From contig CM034392.1 of the NCBI GenBank assembly GCA_019925095.2, positions 15,967,387 to 16,031,386 on the forward strand: a stretch of DNA of 64,000 nucleotides, written 5' to 3'. Of this stretch, positions 10,657 through 22,431 are shown piece after piece. Origin of the DNA: Dendrolimus kikuchii. Its lineage: Eukaryota; Arthropoda; Insecta; Lepidoptera; Lasiocampidae. Every line of letters starts with the position of its first letter. The stretch's first letter is position 1. The position numbers and the translations under genes are program-made. The notes below the pieces were generated by a model that made no database searches, was not told the origin of the DNA, and saw only the letters and a program-made list of their open reading frames with translations.

Positions 10657-13600
10657 ATGTCGGATCCCACAATACAAACATTTTGTTGTCATCACACTGG
10701 TAAAAAAGAAGATATGGCTGTTAGAATTATGGATGAATTTAATACTGACTCTTATAATATTCTTTGTTTGATTTCGTCCTCTATTGGAATTTTAGGTGCA
10801 ATATATCAGGTATTTTTGTATTGTAAGTTCGTGTAAAAATTTATAAATTGTTCGTATTTGCTGCACAATAATGTAACTTGTATGAAAAATTATGCCGTAT
10901 GCACATTTGTTGATTAATTTCTTTAACATAGATGAGAAGACTAAGGTTGGAGCGAAGCGAAACGGAGCTTTCGCCTTCGTGGTTATTTGATTTTATAACC
11001 ACCCAAAATTCCCTTTATATTTGAAATAATAAATAAAAGTGCCATATAACTACTCCAACTGATATATTCAGTAAAAAAAGTACAAAGTTAACATGTTCTT
11101 TGCTATTATAAAAAAGCCATCATAAAACGAACTGCCATTCAGAAATATGAATTAATATTCTTATGTAAATGTTTCAGATATTTCCAAATATTTTTAATCA
11201 TATACAAGGAAGAGTAACTTATTCAAGAAGTCGTGAAATCATTGTATGGCTCGCTGTTGCAGATTTGTTTGCATCTTCTGGTAATAGGAAACTTATCAAA
11301 AAATATGACTAATGACAATTTTAGCTTCTAATTACATGTTCTTAGAAGAATTAGTGTCTAAAATTATTTACTTTGACCTTGTTTTAAAACAGTTTATAAC
11401 TTGTTATTCTTGAATAAATTAAACAAGTTGACTGTGCTAAGGTTGTCCAGTTCTATAGCTTTAATATTTATTTTTCTATTAAATTAATGTTTCTTGGCAT
11501 TATATTATTCACAACTAAGATATGCCTCTTACTTCGTCCATGCTTGACTTGAATTTTTTTGTGTAAATCCCAAACAAACGGACAATATCTAAAAAAATTG
11601 TGTTCTCAATTGTTTATATAATCTATTCCAGTTGTTTTTTTAATAGCTTTAATGTACAGACACGGCATGTTTAGAGTTTTATAATATTATAGATTTGGAA
11701 TGTTAATCTCTCTTAATATACAAATGTCAAAAAATCTCACTTTTTATATGTTAATGTGAAATGTGAGATTTTGTGAGCAAAATGTTTTGTTAAGAATACC
11801 CTTAGATTTTTTGTTATGTGTACTAGTATTTTACCTGGAATGAAATATTTTTTTATGTTTTAGGTGTTTTAGTACGGTCAGCATTATGGTTAAGGTACAA
11901 AAATATAATGCCTATGCCTGATGACAATATCAGTGTTTTGTTCTGTAGTGTCACATCTGTAAGTATTACAATAAATTACAATGAAGGCTGAAAGGGTATT
12001 TGGCTAAAGTGACATTTTAATAACTTGTATTGTCATACAAGTTATCAAAATGTTGCTTGATTTATTAATATTCCATAGTGTGGTTGTCAAGTTGTCACTT
12101 AATTTAAATTTCCGGTAAGAAATCCTTTTCTTTGTTTTTTTCTTGAAGTAAACAAATAGGCTACCTGATGGGAAGTGGTTACCACTTTTTGTAGCCATTT
12201 CCACTAATAACCCCCTGTTGCCAATATGTTACCAGTGTTGGAGATATATATGCTCTTGTTAAACAACTCCTTGTCATAGTGAACATTTTCTTCAAAGGTT
12301 AAGCAAAGAGCCTGGAAATGGATGAATGGAATAGCTGACAATATGCACAAAACTTCAAACAAGAAAATCTAGGGGGTCAGTTTTAAGCAAGTGCTTTTCT
12401 TTCCAGAGGGTTTGGAAACAAAAATCCCTATAGATTTCAATATACTTTATATAAACTTTGCACAAAAATGAAGGAAGGAAAGGTACATTTTTGGGTGATT
12501 TTCAACAGACTGTAATTTGAAGAAAAATGGTTGCACAGCAAATTTTTAAAAAGCCAATTGTAGCTTCATTTTCATTTTCAAGTGGTAGCCTGTTGAAAAT
12601 AATCCATTTTGATACCTTAATATTTGTGTAAAGTTTAGTTTTATGTTTGAAACATCTTGAAGGATTTTTATGTCTTAAAAATTATGTCTCAAAAATAACA
12701 CATAACAATTCGTTTATTTTACTGTCATCAATATCAATGTGTTAATTGTTTTTATATAAAAAAATGCTGTTCATTGGTAAAACACATCACTTAGAACAGC
12801 GGAGTAATTTAGCAAATTTTGTAATGTTCTTGGTCTTGATAAGTAATATGGAAAATTTTACATGTGTTAATGTACTCCTCAAATTGAATGTGTAGTGATT
12901 GTAGCTATAATCATAAATAGATAAAAATTCACAAAATGATTACAAATGATAAAGTATTTGGATAGGATATAATGGTTTGTAGGTCACTAAGTAATAAAAT
13001 AATTTGTTTCAGGCATGGACCCAGTATTTTTACACAGTGTCATGGTTTTGGACACTGTTCTATGCTATAGATACGTGGAGAATTATAAAAAGCCGAGATT
13101 CAAATCTATTGCTCTACCATTCTCTTGCATGGGGTTTGCCTGTTGCCACTACAGGCATTGGTCTATCTATTTTATACATTCCAAATGCTATGTGAGTTAT
13201 AAAATAAAAGTTTTTATTTAATTAATTTTGTAATATTAGAGTACTCTAATGTCATTTAAGTGATCTACCAGAGATCAGAGTCTAAAGCATTCACTCCTTT
13301 TGTAATGAGAATAGCTAGTTTGTTGGTCTAATTTGTAGTTTGTTATAATTATCACATACTGACATTGAAGGAAAACATCATGAGGAAACTTGTATGTTAA
13401 GATCAGCAATGTGTACAATCCCCCAATTCACCTTGGACAAGTGTGATGGGAAACTACAAGATCTTCTAATGGGAAAGCCCAAGCTAAGCAACATTTGTAT
13501 AGGGTGTTGTATTAATGTTATATATGTACTAACAATGAATTTGTAAACAACAATGACAATAATTATGTTTCTGAAAAATAATGAAACAAGCATAAAAATG

Positions 13601-16497
13601 AAATTTGATAATTTTAACAAATTAATTAAAAATACTATGAAGTTTTATTCTCTTATTATGTAAGAGTATGGAGTTTTGTTTAGTACTTTAGTAATATTAA
13701 TTATAAACCATATTTCAGGTGTCATAACTTGCCATCCCTTTCCAGTGCTTTATACAAGATTCTCCCTAACTATTGTGCAACATATTTGCCAATTGCTATT
13801 GTTATGACTGTTAATCCAATTATGTACATGTTATCTAGTAAAAATGTAGAAATGGCAGTTGCATTACCACTTGCCCAGGTAAAAATATCTTCAATACAAT
13901 TTTAAAGTGTTATTTATATAATAAAATAGTTAATAATAATAAAAAGTTTCTAACAAAAAAGAATCTGACTTGAAGAGTAACTAAAGCAAAAAATTAAATT
14001 TTCTACATCTTAGTCGGTGCTGAGTGAAACAAAAATTATTTTACTATATTACAATATTTTGTTGTGGTAACAATGTTGTACATATTTACTGATTTTTATG
14101 ATTTACCTAGCACCGACTTCAAGATGCAGAAAATTTAATTTTTTGCTTTTTACTATCTCTTGAAGTTGGTTTCTTTTTTGTTAGATTTTTTTTATTTTAC
14201 ACTTTTAAGTTATATTTGCGGTATCTGTAATAAGGTAGCTTCTCAAATGCGGAAACGATAGCTATATGAAACGGGAGCATATTTAGAAAATTTGTTTATT
14301 TTATATAATGTTTCATGACGTAATTTAGTACGAAAACATTGTGCAGTGCAGCTCTAAGATAATAATTATACATACCTCAAATAAGTGTCGTTAAATTTCA
14401 TTAACAAACACGTCGTTACCTTGGTAACGTAAACGAAGTTTCAGTAGCATATGCAGGTCAGTGTATAAATGTATATCAGTCAGTTCTGGTACTCGCCGGC
14501 CGCTGGCGCGGCTCGTGCATTTGGGTTTGCAGAAAACCTGCTTGACGCGACCTTCGGCCCTGTCTCGCAATCCATTTTATCCGCTATTTTAAAAGTCCAA
14601 TTGGTATGAGCGCTTGACGAAAATTGTTTAGTAAAATGATTAATTACACTCGTTGTCTGGTTTCACCAGGCAACATTCGATTGAATCTCGACTCTGATCA
14701 TCGTTGTTTTCTAAATAAGATGGACTTCGTTAATTTTTTTTATTGTATGTGTCTCGCTCGTCCTATTGGAGTCTAGTAAAGCACGTTACCTACTCGTTTT
14801 TTTTGGATCGTCTTAAACCTAACAATATTTCAAGTCTCTTTGATTCTGACGAATTCTCTGTTATGTCTTCGGAACCCAAGGTCTGATAGCAATGAAATTG
14901 TTATCAGACCACTTTGAAGGCATATTAAACCCAATACAAACTGAATGATCGAAATCGGTTCAGAAACAAAAAAAGTTATAAACATCAATCACTACAAATT
15001 TTTAATTTGATTTTAAGGCATTTCTGCTATATCTTCGGAACTCAAAGTCAACGATCAAAATGAAAATTTTATGAAACTATTCTGAAGCTATATTGAATCA
15101 AACTCAAAAAGATAGGTTAAAATCGGTTCAGAAACAGAAAAGTTATGGCTGAACATACATAAAAAATTACACAATTAATTGAGAACCTCCTTGTATGAAG
15201 TCTGTTAAAAACATTTTTCTTTTTCAGTTTACCAGCAAAGAAAGACGAGTTGTTGATGCTTTGAGGCTCAAATTCTTTTTTATAAATGTTGTATTCTACT
15301 TATGCTGGTTGCCAAATCTTGTTAATGGAATACTAGTTTGGTCAATGTGGTTTGATATGCCAGTTAATCTCATCATAAGTGTTTGGTATATTATGGTTAG
15401 TCATCTATAGTAACATTAAGACACATTTTATCTAATAAAAACAAATTATAGGTATTATTTGAATCAAGTTGAATCTGTTTAATTCATGCCATGGGTTGTC
15501 TGGAAGAGATCGCTTCCTAGCGATAAGACCGCCCAAAGTGCACAGTTAGAATATTTCTAGGCTATAAGTTTTTCTGAAATAGTGTACAATCCATTTTTAT
15601 CTCTCTCTCAATAATGATTTTGGACTTTTTTTTATAAGTCTTGCAGTATGTACTGACTTGACATAGATAGCTTAAATAAAATATACCTTAGATCAATAAC
15701 TAATTATTATTCTGAGTTCTAACAATCAAGTCATAAGTTCTGTCACATCTACATTGTGCTAAATTTTGACCAATGGCCAAAAGGGAGATTTTTAATATAA
15801 AATCTTAAGTGCTTTAAAAAATTTTACTTTATAAATAGAGTGAAGGAGACAAAAAGTGTAGAGTTGTAGTTATATACCTAATCACATTGTTGAAAATTCT
15901 CAAACATCAAATAATAACCATGAAGGTTGAATAATATACGGTCAAACAATTTAGTAAATATTTACAATTCAAAGGTAGAGAAAGAAACAGCCTGACCATA
16001 AATAGTTCGAGACTCTAAGAGATCATTTAAGCAGTGGTTTTCGTTTTCGGTACAGGACTTGGGCTACCCCTTATCATGGGATAAAAGTTGTCCAATGAGT
16101 TAGTCTGAATAAATGTTACTGAAAGTTACGGGTTTAACAAGTATAGAGTAACAGTTATTTTTTTTTGTAGTAATATTAAGCCTAAATGGCACTCTGTTGT
16201 TTGTGCCTACCCCGCAAGGGAACTGGTGTGAAGTTATGTATGTATGTATGTAGTAATATATGAAAGAATAATTTTTTTAAATCTTTCCAGGCTCTTATGA
16301 ATCCAATGCAAGCTCTTCTGAATGCCTTAGTATACAGAAAATGGAACACAAATAAATGGAGGTGTCTTCAGTTATGTTCAAAGAAGGAACGAAAGGAAAG
16401 CTTTCATTTTGATGAACAATCTCCTCTACTAGGTTCAGAACCTAGACTACATTTAAAACCTATCCCATCTAGCATTAATAACTATGCAACCCTGTGA
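10657..16497 (+). CDS. GPR143: GPR143 / OA1-like G protein-coupled receptor, seven coding exons
   Basis: The coding exons are 10657-10809, 11178-11280, 11864-11958, 13013-13191, 13719-13878, 15228-15395 and 16291-16497. All junctions are GT-AG and keep the frame, giving 354 residues. The mammalian protein has about 400. Recognition rests on the N-terminal 'TFCCHHTGKK' (mammalian start has TFCC), 'VWLAVADLFASSGVLVRSALW', 'YTVSWFWTLFYAIDTW', 'LLYHSLAWGLP', and 'KERRVVDALRLKFFFINVVF' before 'CWLPNLVNGIL'. About seven hydrophobic segments are visible. In vertebrates GPR143 acts inside melanosomes and lysosomes and controls organelle size; an equivalent role in insect pigment granules or lysosomes is inference. 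The C-tail has an acidic dileucine signal (DEQSPLLG), typical of lysosomal sorting. The start ATG is the first in frame after the presumed 5' UTR. Introns 3 to 6 contain SINE, fold-back and LINE fragments. Confidence 0.92.
12145..12240 (+). repeat. SINE-like fragment in GPR143 intron 3
   Basis: It reads 'aagtaaacaaataggctacctgatgggaagtggttaccac' and then a short match to the shared SINE-like family core. The copy is truncated and diverged. Confidence 0.5.
13955..15172 (+). repeat. Fold-back repeat family, copy B, in GPR143 intron 5
   Basis: Inverted arms of about 60 bp (13965-14030 and 14105-14180, 'gac-ttgaagag...tctacatctt' against 'caccgacttcaagatg...ctcttgaag') enclose an AT-rich spacer. 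Downstream blocks 'ggtagcttctcaaatgcgga', 'ttcggaacccaaggt' and 'ggttcagaaacaaaaaa' also occur in copy C (26216-26955). The family is therefore about 1 kb long with the hairpin at one end. The last block is duplicated within this copy (14860-14985 and 15030-15150). No protein is encoded. Confidence 0.65.
14483..14545 (+). repeat. Single GC-rich unit related to the AKAP10 intron array
   Basis: The sequence 'ctggtactcgccggccgctg' followed by 'gcgcggctcgtgcatttggg' matches the core of the GC-rich tandem units at 18900-19430. It lacks the central CGCTCGCTTCGCTCG part. It lies inside repeat copy B. Confidence 0.65.
15483..15612 (+). repeat. LINE 3' end fragment ('tggaagagatcgcttcctagcgataagaccgcc' family)
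   Basis: This is the typical 3' terminus of an abundant lepidopteran jockey-group LINE (BMC1-like): 'ctggaagagatcgcttcctag' then 'cgataagaccgcccaaagtgcac'. It matches 26562-26705 (minus) and, more weakly, 60915-61040 (plus). It is only the untranslated end and lies in GPR143 intron 6. Confidence 0.7.
16183..16252 (+). repeat. LINE 3' tail fragment with TATG/TACA repeat, GPR143 intron 6
   Basis: The sequence 'tgtttgtgcctaccccgcaa' then 'gggaactgg...gaagttatgtatgtatgtatg' is the complement-matching 3' end of the LINE at 8042-8757, inserted in the opposite orientation. Only about 70 bp remain. Confidence 0.75.
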
Positions 16498-16714
16498 TTA
16501 TAGTCCTAAGTATCTATTTAAATATTTGTCAAAGACAATATTGCCATTTTTTATACTATCTTACAAACAAAAATATATTAATGGAATAATTAAGAGTATT
16601 TTATTTTCGTTTACTAATTTGGCTTTATATTATCAACAAAAATAATGTATTTAACACAAAAAATGGAAAAATATAGATAAATATTGTACTTAAAACAAAT
16701 ATTAGTAACTAGTA

Positions 16715-16720
16715 TTTATT
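16715..16720 (-). promoter_or_regulatory. Likely polyadenylation signal of the AKAP10-like gene
   Basis: AATAAA on the minus strand (TTTATT on plus), about 55 bases past the AKAP10-like stop codon, inside the short spacer shared with the convergent GPR143 3' end. Confidence 0.5.
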
Positions 16721-16772
16721 TGTTAATTTAGAAAATATATATTTAAACGATAATAAGTATCACATAATATTT

Positions 16773-19700
16773 TTAAATATCACCATGTGCATTATCCGGT
16801 GGGGCCATAGTTAAATCTGTGACATCTTTCACAATCATGTGTGCTATTTGCCACGCCATTTCTTCCTCCACTTTGGTGGTGGTGTGTGATGGCACAAATC
16901 TACTAACTATTTTTTTCAAAATAGATTTGTCTCTTTTATCTGGATCTGGGTCAAATTTTGACTCGAATCTACCCAAACTATTAACTCTCCCTATGCTCAA
17001 GCCGTCATATCTATGTCGTTGCCATAGTGAATCTGCATTATATAGTTGATTAGAATCTATGGACATGTCAGGCACAGAATGGTTGCGTTTCTTTCGGAAG
17101 ACTGGATCCCCCATTGCTAGAAGAGTATTTTGAGTACTTATACTGAATTCACTGCTACAATCAGAATAGGATTTATGTTTAGCAGTCCATGTTTTGTCAA
17201 TTGAATTAATCATTTCAGAGAGATACTTATAGTAAAGTTCAGATTCTAAAAACATATTTACATATTGAGTTAAGGTTTTATATACAATTATATAAGGCAT
17301 GTCAAAACATGTAGAAAGGGGACCCCCCTCTCTGCATATATCACTTTCTATATTTAATCTTACATCAGTTGTAAATCCTATGGGATTTATAGCTTGTAGA
17401 GAGAAGTATTTGTCATAAAGCACAATAGCATCAGCTTGTGCTTGGTCAGTACTGTAAGTTTTGCCATTTATTATGTTATCCCTGAAGTTTGTTACAGCCA
17501 TTAAGAATTCTAATAACACCTTGCAAGACTCTTGGTCCACATATTCAGTAAAGTAAAATAATATTGTTTCATTATTTAAAATGTCTTTTAGATCAAGAGA
17601 GCCACCAGTAAGTATATCAATTTGTGCTTTAATGTACAGTGGACTATTCAGGAAATCTTTAAAATATTTATTTTCCATTTGGTTAAATATATCATTTTGA
17701 ACTGGTTGGAAGCAGTCTTCTCTCACTTGCCCTTCAGGGTGACATATATTTGATATAATGGACTTTCTTAAGCTATCTGGTAAATCTAATTTATATGGAG
17801 CTTCGAGAGCAATATATTTCTTGAACAAGTTAATAGCTTCTTCAGTTAATTTTTTTCGATTAGTACAATTGTCGGCACTTTCTTTTTCGACATGCTCAGC
17901 TAAGTTCCCACAAGAACTTACAGAACTAAAATTTATAGTATTAGAGTTATTACCTATGTTTGTATCAGTGGTCTGTCTCCATTTATATATTTGTGACTTC
18001 AATTCATTGTTTTCCTCATAATAACTTTCACATTTACTGTGTAAATCAAAACTTTGTGTCCTGTTAATTTTTGAATAATTGTCTATTGAATTACACACAC
18101 CTGCATTTGTCATGAACACTTTAAAGTTTTCCAATTCTACCCAACATTTTATTAGCAAGTGTTGACCAATTGTCTCCATAAACTGTATAAAATATTTTAA
18201 AGCTTTCTTATCATGAAGTACATCATCTAAATTAAGTGATAATTTAGATTTTTTCTCAAATATATGTTGAGTATCTGAAAAACAAGTGTTTAAATTATTG
18301 GGCTAACATGGACGAACCTTACACTGTATGAAAAAAGTGAAACTATATATACAATTTTATATATACAAATTAATATTAATTAAAAATCTAAAATATCCTA
18401 TAAATAAACCTAACTTAAAAATATATATACAATAGTTTATATTAAAATAAAACCTATATTAAAGCCCGTCCAGCCCCACCAGACCACTGTTGCACTTCGA
18501 GCATAGGGCCGAAATTGAAAAATCCTTTCAAAGTTCAAAAAAAAGCCAGTAATCAACATAAAAAGAGCCAAAATAACCCAAAAACAGCTTAATTGGATAA
18601 AAATGAAGAAAAAATACAATAGAGCACATTTATATACACTACAAGAGTAACTATTCAAAATAGCGACCAATAAAGACGATATTTTTTTTTACGTAATCGC
18701 ATTAATTTATATTTAACCAATATTTAAAAAAAAATTCAACAGTGTATTTAATAATAAAATTTATATCATTAATATATTGATTCATTGTCATATTAAAAGC
18801 CAACTTGCTAGTCGTCCACTAAATTGATAAATAAAACAAATGTTTCATATGAGACTTTCAAGGCGTCCTAACTGTCTGTGTATACAAAAAAAATAGTAAA
18901 TGGTTACAGTCGGTTCTGGCACTCGCCGGCCGCTGCCGCGGCACACTCGCTTCGCTCGCTCGGCTCGTGCGCTTTGGTCTGAATATCACCTAACATAACC
19001 GACTGTTTGTGTATAAAATAAATGGTTACCAGTCGGTTCTGGCACTCGCCGGCCGCTGCCGCGGCACGCTCGCTTCGCTCGCTCGGCTCGTGCGCTTTGG
19101 TCTAAATTTCTGGCACTCGCCGGCCGCTGCCGCGGCACGCTCGCTTCGCTCGCTCGGCTCGTGCGCTTTGGTCTAAATATCACCTAACATAACCGACTTT
19201 CTGGCACTCGCCGGCCGCTGCCGCGGCACGCTCGCTTCGCTCGCTCGGCTCGTGCGCTTTGGTCTGAATATCACCTAACATAACCAACTGTTTGTGTATA
19301 AAATAAATAGTAAATGGTTACTCGGTTCTGGCACTCGCCGGCCGCTCCGCACGCTCGCTTCGCTCGCTCGGCTCGTGCGCTTTGGTCTGAATATCACCTA
19401 ACATAACCGACTGTTTGTGCATAAAAGAAATAGTAAATCGCAATTATTATAAAACACAGCACAAGGCGTCGTAAAATTTAACAGAAGAAAGCACATTGAT
19501 TAGCCAAGCCATAAAAACAAAAGTGACACTAAAAACTGTCACTTTTTAATCAATCGATTATATATGTCAGCATGAATTTATATTTATGCGTCAATTAAAC
19601 TTGAAACTTTATTTCACATTAAAAAACAATTTCTAGTGGTTATATGTAATTCATGAGTACATTCATAAACAATTCGTGAGTACATTCATAAACTCAAATC

Positions 19701-20165
19701 ACGGTTTGTTATTATCAAAAGTGGCACAATTTTACAAGAAAAATAAGTGAGGTTATGTTTATAAACTAAAAAAAAATTAAAACCTCCGGACCTTAGGGGT
19801 TGTCGTAGGGGTAAGTATACCTCCCCCCTATTCACTACACCCACCCACAACTTAACATTTGTGTATTAGATTCTTAAGTAGCAGCCTGGACGAACCTTAC
19901 ACTGTATGAAAAAAGTGACCATGTTTACCTTCATTTCCTTCCAATGATTGAAGACTATGGACTTTAGATTCCGAATCGGTTGACGAATTTAACTCTGGAG
20001 GTCGCACTGGACAACCGGATTTACCTTTTGCAAAAAAAAAAGAGTTTATCAATCTCACAATTTACACCATAATACTACTATGCACATATATTCCCGATAA
20101 CGAAGAATTGAAACGGAACAAAATAACACCAACAACTTACCAGCGCTTTTCCAAAATTTAATCAT
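16773..20165 (-). CDS. AKAP10: A-kinase anchoring protein 10 (D-AKAP2) homologue, three coding exons
   Basis: Exons on the minus strand are 20165-20141, 20024-19929 and 18274-16773. All have GT-AG borders and a continuous frame giving 540 residues. Exon 3 starts within 'DTQHIFEKK', then 'LDDVLHDKKALKYFIQFMET', the start of a first RGS fold that is split by a low-complexity insert. A second RGS fold follows at about residues 270-395 ('LKDILNNETILFYFTEYV' to 'ELYYKYLSEM'). The C-terminal amphipathic helix 'EEEMAWQIAHMIVKDV' (about 509-524) is the PKA regulatory-subunit docking site. The family tethers PKA and binds Rab4/Rab11 on endosomes and mitochondria. The mammalian protein has about 660 residues, so this one is shorter, mainly N-terminally. 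The mammalian C-terminal PDZ-type ending is absent (it ends HGDI). Met 20165 is followed by 'IKFWKS', which resembles the basic family start. The first two exons are inferred from splice sites and are less certain. Confidence 0.88.
18309..18340. repeat. 32-bp direct repeat, left copy, in AKAP10 intron 2
   Basis: These 32 bases (tggacgaacc...aaaaaagtga) are identical to 19887-19918, 1546 bp away. The two copies bracket nearly all the extra sequence of intron 2, including the GC-rich array. Confidence 0.9.
18900..19440 (+). repeat. GC-rich tandem array, five units of about 70-127 bp
   Basis: Each unit holds a GC-rich core of about 65 bp, 'ctggcactcgccggccgctg' then 'ccgcggcacgctcgcttcgc' then 'tcgctcggctcgtgcgcttt' then 'ggtct'. 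An AT-rich spacer follows, 'gaatatcacctaacataacc' then 'gactgtttgtgtataaaata'. Cores begin at about 18916, 19039, 19110, 19201 and 19328, so the period varies (123, 71, 91, 127 bp) because spacers are deleted to different extents. The fifth core has an internal deletion. The GC content contrasts sharply with the surrounding AT-rich intron. The array lies in AKAP10 intron 2 and a single related core is in GPR143 intron 5. The nature of the family is unknown to me. Confidence 0.9.
19887..19918. repeat. 32-bp direct repeat, right copy, next to AKAP10 exon 2
   Basis: Identical to 18309-18340. It ends 10 bp from the exon 2 donor site. On the gene strand the repeat contains a pyrimidine tract plus CAG (ttttttcatacag) followed by TGTAAGG, which resembles an acceptor next to a donor. 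Confidence 0.9.
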
Positions 20166-20529
20166 TTCAGTCGCATTTGAGCACTGTGTATCCTTAAAAA
20201 AGGTTCACGGTTAGCTGTATGTGCAACCTACGTATATTATTTATATGAACGCCTTAAACACATAGCTGAAAACAATAATAAAAATTCCGCGTATCCATAT
20301 CCAATTTGTTATTGTTTCACAAGACAAGAATGACAAAATTACGTTTACGCTTTAAATGTCAGAGTGTGATTTTTGTCACAGTAATACTGCGGGCTAAGAT
20401 TACAGTCCATACAGCCATGTTTGATATCTTCCCCTTAGCTACCGACAGTGGCGTCTCGGCGCCAAGTCAAAAGTTCCTGATTCTATCCTGCCACCTTTAT
20501 TCCATTACAAGGCTACACGTTTAATATTT

Positions 20530-21065
20530 CAGCTTGTTGTCCACCTTATGGGGTGATTTCTTCAAAGCACACGTCGGCATAGTGTTCCCTGGTCTTCGTA
20601 ACACTCGCCGACGTCGGTCCTCACCATGCGGACAAATTGGCGCCTCATCGGAGAAGAGTACGTTACTCCAGTTACCTAGTGTCCAAGATAGGCAATTCTA
20701 ATGAACCTCAATCGAGCAATCCGGTGCTCACGGAGTAACTTGCGAGGCCCGGGCTGGTGGTCGACTGCGTATATCAGCCGCTAAAAGCCTCCTCTTCCCA
20801 TTCCATAGGCTAACTGGTGCTCGTTGTACCTCTTCAAGGTTTCTATTCAGGTCTATGTAACTGCATTTCCGGTTCCTCAGCGCCTGACTCACTAAAAAGC
20901 GGTCGTCTCGTGGTTGTGTGGAACGTTTTCTCCCAGAACCTTGCCTTCTCTGAATCGAACCTGTGTCTTGGTATCGAGTCCAGGTTTTTCGGACGGTTGA
21001 ACGACTCACGTTTAACCGCTATGAGACGTAACATTGGCTACACCCCTCTTCCATCAACGCTATAA
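20530..21065 (-). pseudogene. Tc1-type transposase fragment
   Basis: On the minus strand the open stretch 21009-20728 reads 'SRSTVRKTWTRYQDTGSIQ', 'RRQGSGRKRST' and 'AADIRSRPPARASQVTP', the bipartite helix-turn-helix DNA-binding region of Tc1-like (DD34E) transposases. Farther along, in another frame, 'NVLFSDEAPICPHGEDRRRR' contains the first catalytic Asp region. The remaining catalytic part is missing and the sequence ends near 20530. Frameshifts and stops (for example near 20680) make it inactive. The inverted ends were not identified. Confidence 0.85.
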
Positions 21066-21299
21066 TTTTAATAGCTCTTATTGCTTTTTCTGCCGTTACA
21101 ATAGACACAAAGATATCTAAGTCACAATAAGGCAAGATTATGCGATAAACATATATTATTCTAGTTAAAATAACGAGAAGTTAGTTTTAGTTGCCTGATA
21201 ACCTTTTAACCGCAAACCCTAGAAAAGTAAATAAAAAGACACAAACTGAAAAAGGGATTATTATTTTTAAGAACAAAAGTTTCGAATTTAGAATTAACT

Positions 21300-21770
21300 T
21301 TTTTTCATACCCAGGCTCTTTTTTTTTTTTTTTTGTTTTGAGGCGAGGGAAAATGCTTAACCGATTTACGCACAAACTGGGTCGTTGCTAGGGGAACGAC
21401 ACGCGTCGGTCGGGGGCGATAACACTGCAGCAATAGTATGCTCTTGGCAGCGCTCCGTCCGCGATCGACGTCACAGAATAGTGTGGAAGACTCCGAGCGT
21501 TGCTGCACGGGCGAGCAACCCCAATACCCACTAAAAACCCCCTCCTCCCTGACGACCCTGCGCTTTGAATGTGTTGGAAAGGCTGAGATTTAGAACATAG
21601 TTACGCCCAGCCGATCCAGCGCAATAAAGTGCCTGGAGTGTGCCCTGGGAGAACACACCCCACTTCGTTGTGCGGGGGTAGAAGGTCCTTTGCTCTTCCT
21701 AGCAAGCTAAAGGCCCCCCGCGGTAAACGGAACCTAACTCAGGGAGGGAAGTATTATTAAGTGCCAGTAA
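21300..21770. repeat. GC-rich repeat-like block without assigned family
   Basis: After a poly-T run (about 21319-21335) the composition turns GC-rich up to about 21760 ('gggaacgacacgcgtcggtcgg', 'gcccagccgatccagcgca', 'ggccccccgcggtaaacgg'). It has no credible reading frame. The poly-T start suggests the tail of a minus-strand retroposed sequence such as a SINE or a LINE end. I could not match it to another copy in this window. Confidence 0.4.
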
Positions 21771-22431
21771 CATAGTTTGGCTATTAAAACCTTTTTAGAA
21801 CTAAATCATTACCAATAGTGTAGAAAAATCAAACCGCCCTTTTTTGCAAAGGAGTTTATATTGATAGTTTATTTCTTCTTCGAAGCATATAGGTATAACT
21901 TAGTATATAACAATTATACATGTCAAACTTCAAAATTTAAAACGTTTATCCCTTATTTGATATCCTTAGCGGGGTAGATTTAAAATAAAACAAGTTATGT
22001 ACCGTACCTACTTTTATACGGTTCAAATTTTCGTCAAAATTGGTTCATTAGTTTCCATGGCAGCATAACAATTGGACAATACTACTTTCGCATTTATGAT
22101 TTTGTGTAGATGCAATTCTAGACTTTTAGTTAAAACAAGAAAATGACTTATATTTTGTTTATACTGAGAGAATAATTTATTCATCGGTATTGGGAAATTT
22201 ATCTGCAGTCCTTACGCAATCTGAGGACGCTGTGCGCTGGCGGAGGGTATCGACCTTCCAACAGTTACTTGAAATAACTGTTAAATTGTTGGAAATAACT
22301 TGAGGCAGCAGGCGGAGCTCTGGGCGGCCGATGGCACAGGCCAGTCGCGCTTGTTCACGGGGCTCGATCGCAATTCCAAGATCGAACTGGTCACTCACGC
22401 AACCGCATAAATCAATCATCACAAATTAGAA

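Noticed and set aside
18900..19440. CRISPR-like or rRNA-like GC-rich array
   Set aside because: Spacers are copies of one AT-rich sequence, not unique, and no rRNA core sequence is present.
22177..22422. 81-codon minus-strand ORF just upstream of the secreted-protein gene, with AATAAA right after its stop
   Set aside because: It overlaps the probable promoter and 5' UTR of the plus-strand gene, and I recognise no family. It might be a real divergent gene, but composition and context do not support it enough.
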